This document shows, in pieces, positions 1 to 5,301 of a stretch of 5,301 bases of DNA. Numbering within the stretch: position 1 is the stretch's first letter; every line of letters begins with the position of its first letter. The stretch comes from Candidatus Omnitrophota bacterium. GTDB taxonomy: Bacteria > Omnitrophota > Gorgyraeia > 2-01-FULL-45-10. Where the stretch lies: positions 1 through 5,301 of the forward strand of contig PLLI01000033.1 of NCBI GenBank assembly GCA_003140915.1. Reading direction: 5' to 3'. The notes beneath the pieces are model-generated. The model saw nothing but the letters and a program-made list of their open reading frames with translations. It ran no database searches and was not told the origin of the DNA. The position numbers and the translations under genes were made by a program.

Positions 1-1005
1 TGGATACGGGCGATCAGGGAAGATGTCGAGAAGGCGTGCAAGATGACAAAGGTCGAGAACCTCAACCTTTCCATCTCGACGTCCGACCAGATGATCAACG
101 GCAAGTTTCAGGGCAAATTTACCAAAGAGGATGTGATAAAAGAGATGGTCGAGGCCGTACACACGGCAAGGAACCTGGGCATAAAATACGTCGGGGTCAA
201 TGCCGAAGATGCTTCGCGGACGCATCTTGATTACCTGATAAAGTTTTCAAGGGCCGCCAAGAAAGCCGGCGCCGAGCGGATAAGATATTGCGATACGCTG
301 GGCTATGACGACCCGTTCACCATCTACGAGCGCGTTAAGATACTGGCCGAAGAGGTCAGGCTGCCGATCGAACTGCATTGTCATAATGACCTTGGAATGG
401 TAGTGGCATGTTCTGTCGCGGGCGCCAAAGCGGCCATCGATGCCGGCGTGGATGCGTATATCAACACGACCGTGAACGGCATGGGCGAACGTGCGGGGAA
501 CGCGGACCTCGTGAGCGTCATACTGGCGATCAAATATTCGAGCGGCCTGCAGGGGAAATATATGTTGGACGAGAGGATAAAACTTTCACATGCCTGGAAG
601 ATAGCCAAGTACGGTTCTTACGCTTTCAGGGTGCCGATACCGATAAATCAGCCGGGAGTAGGCGCTAACGCGTTTGCGCACGAATCAGGGATACATGCCG
701 ACGGCGCATTAAAGGACAGGCGCAACTATGAGCTCTACGAGTTTGAGGAGCTGGGCCGGGGCGAACCCGAGATAATCGATACCGGAAGGCATATCACCGC
801 CGGTGAATACAGCGGCATAAAAGGCTTCAGGAACGTTTATGACAAACTCGAGGTGAAGTTCAAGAACGAGAAAGAGGCCGTAAAGATATTGGAACTTGTA
901 AGGTATGCTAACGTACATACGCAGCAGCCGCTTACCGAAGATGAGCTTTTATTCATCGCGCGATACCCTGAAATAGCGCGTAAAATATTTACGATGACGC
1001 CATAG
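1..1005 (+). CDS. Homocitrate/isopropylmalate synthase-family condensing enzyme (5' truncated)
   Basis: This is a DRE-TIM metallolyase (HMGL-like TIM barrel) that condenses acetyl-CoA with a 2-oxoacid. The reading frame is open from base 1, giving 334 residues before the stop. By comparison with NifV-type enzymes, about 75 N-terminal residues, including the catalytic RDGxQ loop, lie upstream of the window. The ATG at 43 is internal, because conserved sequence (WIRAIREDVEKACK) precedes it. Counting from base 1, visible family marks are SISTSD (24-29), VNAEDASRT (66-74), the metal-ligand stretch ELHCHNDLGM (124-133), NTTVNGMGERAGNAD (155-169) and HESGIHADG (227-235). The usual GKHSG motif reads GEYSG (268-272). 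No LeuA-type regulatory domain follows, which argues against canonical 2-isopropylmalate synthase LeuA. The gene ends 9 nt before the next and probably shares its transcript. Homocitrate synthase is the nearest name; Re-citrate synthase and citramalate synthase are real alternatives. The family call is firm, the substrate is not. Confidence 0.87.
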   Translation, partial: WIRAIREDVEKACKMTKVENLNLSISTSDQMINGKFQGKFTKEDVIKEMVEAVHTARNLGIKYVGVNAEDASRTHLDYLIKFSRAAKKAGAERIRYCDTLGYDDPFTIYERVKILAEEVRLPIELHCHNDLGMVVACSVAGAKAAIDAGVDAYINTTVNGMGERAGNADLVSVILAIKYSSGLQGKYMLDERIKLSHAWKIAKYGSYAFRVPIPINQPGVGANAFAHESGIHADGALKDRRNYELYEFEELGRGEPEIIDTGRHITAGEYSGIKGFRNVYDKLEVKFKNEKEAVKILELVRYANVHTQQPLTEDELLFIARYPEIARKIFTMTP

Positions 1006-1014
1006 GGAAGATCC

Positions 1015-1548
1015 ATGTCAAAATTCAGAACAGCAGCGCTGATCTTGCTTTTTGTTTTTTCGTCGGCAACAGCCGCAATTTGCGCCGATAAGGAATCCCC
1101 TAAGCCGACAGTTAAGGACGCGGCAAAACCGAAAAAAGAGCTTACCAAAGGGGACTTTATCGAGCATATCAAAGGCAGGCTTGACCGGACAAAGGAAATT
1201 ATGAATTTCATCCCCGGTCTTAAAAGAGAGACCGATACCGCAGGCAAAGCAAGTTACGCCTACCAGGGCAAAAAACTTGAGGATATTGATAAGGAAGAAT
1301 TGAAAAAACTTTACTTCAGGGTTAACGAGGAAGGCGTCCGCCTGCAGACCGAGAGGCTTACCAAACAATTAGAGAATATAAGGCGCGCGAACGAGCTTAC
1401 CCGTCAGATTCAACAGGTAAATAAGATTCCCACCGCGCCTCAACAACCGCCAGCTGTTTACATTCCACCGCAGCCGCCCGCACCTCCCGCCGCGGTACAG
1501 CAGCCGCCAAAACCACCAACCCCGACGCCAACATCGCCGAGGAGATAG
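1015..1548 (+). CDS. Small exported protein with helical core and proline-rich tail, unknown function
   Basis: I do not recognise this 177-residue protein. Residues 1-24 form a Sec signal peptide: MSKFR, a hydrophobic run LILLFVF-like at 8-15, then a small-residue stretch ending ICA before DKE, so signal peptidase I cleavage after Ala24 is plausible. Cys23 is not in a proper lipobox, because Ile precedes it. Residues 43-136 are charged and likely helical or coiled-coil (many K, E, R, L, with LTKQLENIRRANELTRQIQQ at 115-134). Residues 137-175 are a Pro/Gln-rich low-complexity tail with repeated QQPP, PPQPPAPP and KPPTPTPT. Such tails often span the periplasm or bind partners, but that is inference. 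The ATG has GGGAAG 4 nt upstream and lies 9 nt after the condensing-enzyme stop; purA follows after another 9 nt. The signal peptide, ribosome-binding site and tight packing support a real gene. Confidence 0.82.
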   Translation: MSKFRTAALILLFVFSSATAAICADKESPKPTVKDAAKPKKELTKGDFIEHIKGRLDRTKEIMNFIPGLKRETDTAGKASYAYQGKKLEDIDKEELKKLYFRVNEEGVRLQTERLTKQLENIRRANELTRQIQQVNKIPTAPQQPPAVYIPPQPPAPPAAVQQPPKPPTPTPTSPRR

Positions 1549-2832
<1,284 letters not shown>

Positions 2833-2834
2833 TA

Positions 2835-2846
2835 GAAAAATTTTTC
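2835..2846. repeat. Perfect 12-bp AT-core palindrome after purA
   Basis: GAAAAATTTTTC reads the same on both strands and starts two bases after the purA stop. Its right part extended to 2849 (AAAATTTTTCGAT, from 2837) is the exact reverse complement of 2990-3002. It is the first member of the repeat mosaic. Confidence 0.85.
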
Positions 2847-2849
2847 GAT

Positions 2850-2866
2850 ACAGTAAAATGTACTGT
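2850..2866. repeat. Short hairpin ACAGTA/TACTGT
   Basis: A 6-bp perfect stem (2850-2855 with 2861-2866), extendable by one G-T pair, closes a 5-nt loop AAATG. It could help end the purA transcript, but no U-run follows (GCCTTAGTGG), so I do not call it a terminator. Confidence 0.5.
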
Positions 2867-2887
2867 GCCTTAGTGGTTCGCAGGGAC

Positions 2888-2915
2888 GCGAAATTTTAAC
2901 CATGTAAAATTTCGC
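2888..2915. repeat. 11-bp inverted repeat with 6-nt loop
   Basis: GCGAAATTTTA (2888-2898) pairs perfectly with TAAAATTTCGC (2905-2915) around the loop ACCATG. No T-run follows, so it is not a typical intrinsic terminator for purA, although it is the tightest strong hairpin downstream of it. Confidence 0.85.
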
Positions 2916-2920
2916 TCGAA

Positions 2921-2948
2921 AAAATTTCTCGCACCTGCTCGAAATTTT
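2921..2948. repeat. 8-bp inverted repeat AAAATTTC/GAAATTTT
   Basis: AAAATTTC (2921-2928) pairs with GAAATTTT (2941-2948) around a 12-nt loop. On the - strand the same stretch shows AT cores each followed by GAGC-like tails, so this is the reverse-orientation part of the mosaic. Confidence 0.7.
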
Positions 2949-2991
2949 ACGCCCTGCTCACCACGTCGCCACATCACATTCCTGCAGTAAT

Positions 2992-3028
2992 CGAAAAATT
3001 TTACCAGGGTAAGCGAGGAAATTTTTCG
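2992..3028. repeat. 10-bp inverted repeat CGAAAAATTT/AAATTTTTCG
   Basis: CGAAAAATTT (2992-3001) pairs with AAATTTTTCG (3019-3028) across a 17-nt loop. The region also contains a small TTACC/GGTAA inverted repeat (3001-3005 with 3008-3012) and the AGCGAGG tail at 3012-3018. The right arm overlaps the left arm of the next hairpin by four bases, so the two structures compete or the DNA is a nested mosaic. Confidence 0.8.
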
Positions 3029-3065
3029 GCACGTCAGATGGCAGAGCTTTCGGGTGCGTGCCGAA
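3025..3065. repeat. 9-bp inverted repeat TTCGGCACG/CGTGCCGAA
   Basis: TTCGGCACG (3025-3033) pairs perfectly with CGTGCCGAA (3057-3065). The 23-nt loop ends in CTTTCGGGTG (3047-3056), which is complementary to the loop of the hairpin at 3165-3193. Unlike its neighbours the stem is GC-rich. Confidence 0.8.
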
Positions 3066-3182
3066 GCGACTCTTGAAATTTTCGATACCTTATGCCGATA
3101 TAGGCTTTACCATCGAAAATTTCAGACAGTGAGCGAGGATGGCTAATCCGAACGAACGACAAGCGGAGGCACCACCCGAAAG
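3047..3182. repeat. Long-range 10-bp inverted repeat linking two hairpin loops
   Basis: CTTTCGGGTG (3047-3056) is the exact reverse complement of CACCCGAAAG (3173-3182). Each lies in the loop of its own hairpin (stems 3025-3033/3057-3065 and 3165-3171/3187-3193). The flanks are also related in inverted orientation: GGCA upstream and GTGCC downstream of the CTTTCGGGTG core occur on both. So this is either a kissing-loop pairing or two diverged inverted copies of one hairpin module. Confidence 0.7.
3074..3124. repeat. Perfect 13-bp inverted repeat, 25-nt loop
   Basis: TGAAATTTTCGAT (3074-3086) pairs without mismatch with ATCGAAAATTTCA (3112-3124). The loop holds a small GCC/GGC stem (3094-3096 with 3103-3105). 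It is the longest perfect short-range stem in the tract, and its right arm is followed within 7 nt by the GAGCGAGG tail at 3131-3138. Confidence 0.85.
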
Positions 3183-3193
3183 TAAATGCCTCC
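3165..3193. repeat. 7-bp hairpin GGAGGCA/TGCCTCC
   Basis: GGAGGCA (3165-3171) pairs with TGCCTCC (3187-3193) around a 15-nt loop that contains CACCCGAAAG (3173-3182), complementary to the loop at 3047-3056. GC-rich, unlike the AT-core members. Confidence 0.75.
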
Positions 3194-3228
3194 CACGAGA
3201 AGAAAAATTTCTGAGCGAAGGGTTTTAC

Positions 3229-3257
3229 TTGACTTTAAAAGTTTGCGGTGCTAACAT
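3229..3257 (+). promoter_or_regulatory. Sigma70-type promoter with extended -10
   Basis: TTGACT (3229-3234) and TAACAT (3252-3257) are separated by exactly 17 bp, and TGC directly before the -10 gives an extended -10 (TGn). Transcription would start near 3264, about 20 nt before the ATG at 3284, leaving just enough leader for the ribosome-binding site. It indicates that the lipoprotein gene is transcribed on its own, separately from purA. Confidence 0.8.
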
Positions 3258-3269
3258 TTAAAAACAAAC

Positions 3270-3276
3270 GGGAGGA
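3270..3276 (+). promoter_or_regulatory. Ribosome-binding site fixing the lipoprotein start
   Basis: GGGAGGA lies 7 nt before the ATG at 3284. It settles the start there rather than at the in-frame GTG at 3248, which would sit before and within the -10 box and could not be on the transcript. Confidence 0.88.
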
Positions 3277-3283
3277 ATTACGT

Positions 3284-3967
3284 ATGAAGAGAGTCTTGGC
3301 ATTGGTTATGGCGGTAATTTTTATGGGCACACTGACAGGTTGCGCGCTGAATTTCTATAAAGGCAAACCCGAGCAGGAGCGTAAGATAAAACAGCTGACG
3401 AGCCAGGTAGAAGATCTCGAGGCGGCTAAGCGCGAGCTCGAAGACAGGCTTTCCAAAGAGATAGCGGATAAACAGGTGCTCCTGGAACAGACGAACAGGG
3501 GCCTTATCATAACGATGGCAAATGACATACTATTCGATTCCGGCAAGGCGAAGCTGAAGAAAAATGCCTATGATGTCCTCGATAAGATTGCAGCCGTGCT
3601 GAATGAAACGGTCCCGGACAGGGACGTCGGTGTGGAAGGACATACCGATACAGTCCCCATAAAACACTCGGGCTGGAAATCGAACTGGGAACTCTCCTCG
3701 GCACGCGCCACGAACGTCCTCCATTATCTTTTGGGTAAAAGCATCAAGCCTCAGAGGCTTTCCGCTATCGGGTACGGCGAATACAGGCCGATCGATACGA
3801 ACGAGACCAAAACGGGCAGGGCGAGGAACCGCCGCGTAGAGATAATAATCCTTCCCAAAGAGATAACGAAGAAGTCGTACGAAGAGACGCAGAACAAATT
3901 ATCCGAAGAGGCAAAGGCCGCAGAGGAATCCAAAGCTCCGGCAGGCGCTACGGAGGCGGTCAAATAG
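3284..3967 (+). CDS. Outer-membrane lipoprotein with coiled coil and OmpA-type peptidoglycan-binding domain
   Basis: The 227-residue product probably anchors the outer membrane to peptidoglycan. It opens with a lipoprotein signal peptide, MKRVLALVMAVIFMGTLTGC, with lipobox LTGC and acylated Cys20. Residues 31-70 form a charged coiled coil (KIKQLTSQVEDLEAAKRELE and on). Residues 73-190 are an OmpA/MotB C-terminal domain: ILFDSGKAKLKKNA (82-95), VEGHTDTVP (117-125), SNWELSSARATNVLHYLL (133-150), IGYGEYRP (162-169) and GRARNRRVEI (178-187). Asp122 and Arg141 match the diaminopimelate-binding pair of OmpA (Asp271, Arg286). A Lys/Glu/Ala-rich tail follows (191-227). The GHTDxVP...SNWELSxARA wording resembles MotB-type domains, but there is no channel transmembrane helix, so it is not a flagellar stator. 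It has its own promoter and terminator. Pal proper is usually shorter (about 150-180 residues), so I leave the symbol blank. Family call is secure. Confidence 0.94.
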   Translation: MKRVLALVMAVIFMGTLTGCALNFYKGKPEQERKIKQLTSQVEDLEAAKRELEDRLSKEIADKQVLLEQTNRGLIITMANDILFDSGKAKLKKNAYDVLDKIAAVLNETVPDRDVGVEGHTDTVPIKHSGWKSNWELSSARATNVLHYLLGKSIKPQRLSAIGYGEYRPIDTNETKTGRARNRRVEIIILPKEITKKSYEETQNKLSEEAKAAEESKAPAGATEAVK

Positions 3968-4001
3968 TATTAACCTCGGTGCCAATAAATATCTAAAGTT
4001 T

Positions 4002-4040
4002 AACAATGGGGGATAATTAAAGTCCCCCATTGTTGTTTAT
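4002..4040 (+). terminator. Intrinsic terminator after the lipoprotein gene
   Basis: AACAATGGGGGA (4002-4013) pairs perfectly over 12 bp with TCCCCCATTGTT (4023-4034), loop TAATTAAAG of 9 nt, followed by GTTTAT. The 3' U-tract is modest (TTGTTTAT), but the stem is strong and is placed 34 nt after the stop at 3967. Some read-through into uppS cannot be excluded. Confidence 0.85.
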
Positions 4041-4060
4041 CTACGATAGCAAATGACGAA

Positions 4061-4762
4061 ATGTTAATGACGATACCTCGGCATGTAGCTATAATAATGG
4101 ACGGCAATGGCAGGTGGGCGAAGGCTCATCACCTGCCGAAGATCGCGGGCCACCGGGCCGGTGCTAAGAGCGTCCGGCGGGCGATCGAGGCTGCCAGGGA
4201 GCTCGGCATAAAAGTACTGACCCTTTATACTTTTTCTACCGAGAACTGGAAGAGACCGAGGAATGAAGTGGATGCATTATTCCGGCTGCTCGGGGAATAT
4301 CTTGATAAAGAAGAAGCGGAGTTAAAGAAGAACGATATCAGGTTCTCGGTAATAGGGGATGGCAACGCTCTCCCTGAGACGGTTCGCCTGAAGATAAAAA
4401 GAGTGATGGGCTCAACATCCGGCAATGCGGGCCTTACATTGAACCTGGCACTCAATTACGGCAGCCGCTCGGAGATCCTGCAGGCGGCCAAGGCTATAGC
4501 TAAAGATGCGGCCAGTGGAAGGCTCGACCCGGAGAAGGTCGACGAGAAATTATTTTCAGAATATCTTTATACTAAGGATCTGCCGGACCCGGACCTTCTG
4601 ATAAGGACCTCAGGTGAATGCCGCGTGTCGAATTTCCTGCTCTGGCAGATAGCGTATTGCGAGCTTTATATAACCAAAAAATTATGGCCGGATTTTAAGA
4701 AGACGGATTTCAAAAAGGCGGTAACGGAATATCAAAGAAGGGAGAGGAGATTTGGCGGATAA
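4061..4762 (+). CDS. uppS: Undecaprenyl diphosphate synthase (cis-prenyltransferase)
   Basis: UppS adds eight isopentenyl units to farnesyl diphosphate to make C55 undecaprenyl diphosphate, the lipid carrier precursor for peptidoglycan and other glycans; it is cytoplasmic and membrane-associated. The 233-residue length is normal. Family motifs are IPRHVAIIMDGNGRWAK (5-21) with catalytic Asp14, AGHRAG with His31, TLYTFSTENWKRP (54-66), LNYGSRSEI (131-139), and DLPDPDLLIRTSGE (173-186) followed by RVSNFLLWQIAYCELYIT (188-205) and LWPDF (208-212). The position before RVSNF is Cys where Gln or His is common. Two ATGs are possible, 4061 and 4067 (MTIPRH); neither has a good Shine-Dalgarno sequence, so the start is uncertain by two codons. 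The gene begins only 26 nt after the preceding terminator stem and overlaps cdsA by 11 nt at its end. Confidence 0.97.
   Translation: MLMTIPRHVAIIMDGNGRWAKAHHLPKIAGHRAGAKSVRRAIEAARELGIKVLTLYTFSTENWKRPRNEVDALFRLLGEYLDKEEAELKKNDIRFSVIGDGNALPETVRLKIKRVMGSTSGNAGLTLNLALNYGSRSEILQAAKAIAKDAASGRLDPEKVDEKLFSEYLYTKDLPDPDLLIRTSGECRVSNFLLWQIAYCELYITKKLWPDFKKTDFKKAVTEYQRRERRFGG
4738..4744 (+). promoter_or_regulatory. Ribosome-binding site for the TTG start of cdsA
   Basis: AAGGGAG, inside the 3' end of uppS, lies 7 nt before TTG at 4752. A second purine run (AGGAG, 4745-4749) is too close to the start. This site is the main reason for choosing the TTG start. Confidence 0.7.
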
Positions 4763-5301
4763 GGGCAGCCTCGCAAATAGGGTCTTGACAAGCACCCTGA
4801 TCGTAACCCTGGTCGCGCTCGTTGTATTTTTCTTTCCGAACTGGGTATTTTCGCTTTTGGCCTCGGCAATGATAGGCGTTGCACTGATGGAATTCTTTAA
4901 CCTCGTCGCTAAGAAGAATATCTTTGTCTATAAATATTTCGGCGTCATCATCGGCATGTGTGTTCCTTTGATAATCTATTTCCAGATGGGCGGAGAGGGG
5001 TATTTTACTCTCGAGCCATTCTTCATAGTGATAGCATGCTTCTTCATATTCGTCCTGCAATTTACGAGGCGTGACAGCTCCCAGGCGCTCGCAAGCATCG
5101 CCGTAACGCTGTTCGGCCTTCTATATATCGCGTGGTTCTTCTCCTTCTTTATAAAATTAAAATTCTTGCCAAGCGGTACGTTGCTTGTGGCGTTTCTTAT
5201 ACTTGTGACAAAGATGGGGGATGTAGGGGCCTATCTTGTGGGCAATGCCATAGGAAAACATAATCTCATTCCCAGGATAAGTCCTCACAAGACGATAGAG
5301 G
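4752..5301 (+). CDS. cdsA: Phosphatidate cytidylyltransferase (CDP-diacylglycerol synthase), 3' truncated
   Basis: CdsA turns phosphatidic acid and CTP into CDP-diacylglycerol, the precursor of bacterial phospholipids, in the inner membrane. The window holds 183 codons; about 80-100 more, including the usual C-terminal signature SxxKRxxxxKD, would lie beyond the edge. Translation starts MADKGSLANRVLTSTLI if TTG is read as Met. The NRVLTS start is typical of the family. Six hydrophobic segments are visible at about 11-28, 31-48, 62-78, 88-104, 113-134 and 142-155. They are followed by the family stretch KMGDVGAYLVGNAIGKH (154-170) and ISPHKTIE (176-183), equivalent to DTGAYxxGxxxGKHxLxPxISPxKTxEG. 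The TTG overlaps the end of uppS by 11 nt, with AAGGGAG 7 nt upstream; no in-frame ATG occurs until residue 40, inside the second membrane segment. The overlap implies translational coupling with uppS. Confidence 0.93.
   Translation, partial: MADKGSLANRVLTSTLIVTLVALVVFFFPNWVFSLLASAMIGVALMEFFNLVAKKNIFVYKYFGVIIGMCVPLIIYFQMGGEGYFTLEPFFIVIACFFIFVLQFTRRDSSQALASIAVTLFGLLYIAWFFSFFIKLKFLPSGTLLVAFLILVTKMGDVGAYLVGNAIGKHNLIPRISPHKTIE

Larger units (their letters stand above)
2833..3228. repeat. Palindrome-rich intergenic repeat mosaic
   Basis: About 395 bases between the purA stop and the next promoter carry no convincing gene but are packed with inverted repeats. Most have an AT core flanked by C/G, of the form (AT)CGAAAA(A)TTT or GAAATTTT(C), occurring around 2835, 2890, 2919, 2941, 2992, 3019, 3075, 3114 and 3202. 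Several cores are followed by a tail resembling GAGCGAGG: 3012-3018, 3131-3138 and 3213-3221 on the + strand, and GAGCG/GCGAG stretches on the - strand around 2914-2932. Ten-base TTTTCGATAC occurs directly repeated at 2842-2851 and 3079-3088, and 2837-2849 is the exact reverse complement of 2990-3002. The tract looks like clustered copies of a short interspersed palindromic element, or a structured non-coding RNA. Individual hairpins are listed separately. I see no tRNA, riboswitch class or CRISPR array here. Confidence 0.8.

Noticed and set aside
2888..2915. Intrinsic terminator for purA
   Set aside because: The stem is AT-rich and no T-run follows (next bases TCGAAAAAATT), so on the + strand it lacks the terminator signature.
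2833..3228. CRISPR array
   Set aside because: The repeats are short palindromes in both orientations with irregular spacing, not identical direct repeats with uniform spacers, and no cas gene is visible.
3139..3261. A 40-codon ORF from ATG 3139 (MANPNERQAEAPPESKC...) with GAGCGAGG directly before the ATG
   Set aside because: The purine run touches the ATG, leaving no usable spacing, and the frame runs through a hairpin, a repeat unit and both boxes of the promoter. It is best explained as chance openness within the repeat tract, though conservation in relatives would change that view.
3248..3283. N-terminal extension of the lipoprotein from GTG 3248
   Set aside because: The GTG lies upstream of the expected transcription start and abuts/overlaps the extended -10, and the extension would precede the signal peptide with a charged stretch (KNKREELR).
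4710..5060. A 116-codon - strand ORF opposite the uppS end and cdsA start
   Set aside because: The + strand cdsA frame has family motifs and membrane segments over the same stretch; the antisense frame shows none.

Overview
This 5.3 kb window has five protein-coding genes plus one small uncharacterised secreted-protein gene counted among them, all on the + strand, and one dense non-coding repeat tract. The first gene lacks its 5' end and the last lacks its 3' end. The organism looks like a Gram-negative (diderm) bacterium of roughly 50% GC: it has a lipoprotein with an OmpA-type peptidoglycan-binding domain, a undecaprenyl diphosphate synthase and a CDP-diacylglycerol synthase. Heavy use of ATA (Ile) and AGG (Arg) codons, and the gene style overall, would suit an uncultured lineage such as Omnitrophota (OP3) or a deltaproteobacterium-like group. 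That placement is an impression, not something the window proves.

Layout. Positions 1-2832 look like one transcription unit with 9-nt gaps: a homocitrate synthase / isopropylmalate synthase-like Claisen condensing enzyme (5' truncated), a small exported protein with a proline-rich tail, and purA (adenylosuccinate synthase). Positions 2833-3228 hold no convincing gene. They hold a mosaic of at least eight inverted repeats, most built on an AT core (GAAATTTTC-like) and several followed by a GAGCGAGG-like tail. At its right edge, 3229-3257, is a good sigma70-type promoter with an extended -10. It drives a separately transcribed OmpA-domain lipoprotein gene (3284-3967), which ends in a strong 12-bp-stem terminator (4002-4034). 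Only 26 nt after that hairpin a second envelope unit starts: uppS (4061-4762), overlapping cdsA (4752 to the window edge, TTG start). This is the usual uppS-cdsA pair that starts many isoprenoid/phospholipid/outer-membrane biogenesis clusters.

How the genes relate. PurA makes adenylosuccinate for AMP synthesis. The condensing enzyme belongs to 2-oxoacid metabolism, and its exact substrate cannot be settled from sequence alone (homocitrate, citramalate, isopropylmalate or Re-citrate). UppS makes the C55 lipid carrier for peptidoglycan, CdsA makes CDP-diacylglycerol for phospholipids, and the OmpA-like lipoprotein would tie the outer membrane to peptidoglycan, so the right half of the window is an envelope-building region. 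The part most worth a second look is the palindrome-rich tract between purA and the lipoprotein gene. It includes two hairpins whose loops are complementary to each other over 10 nt.
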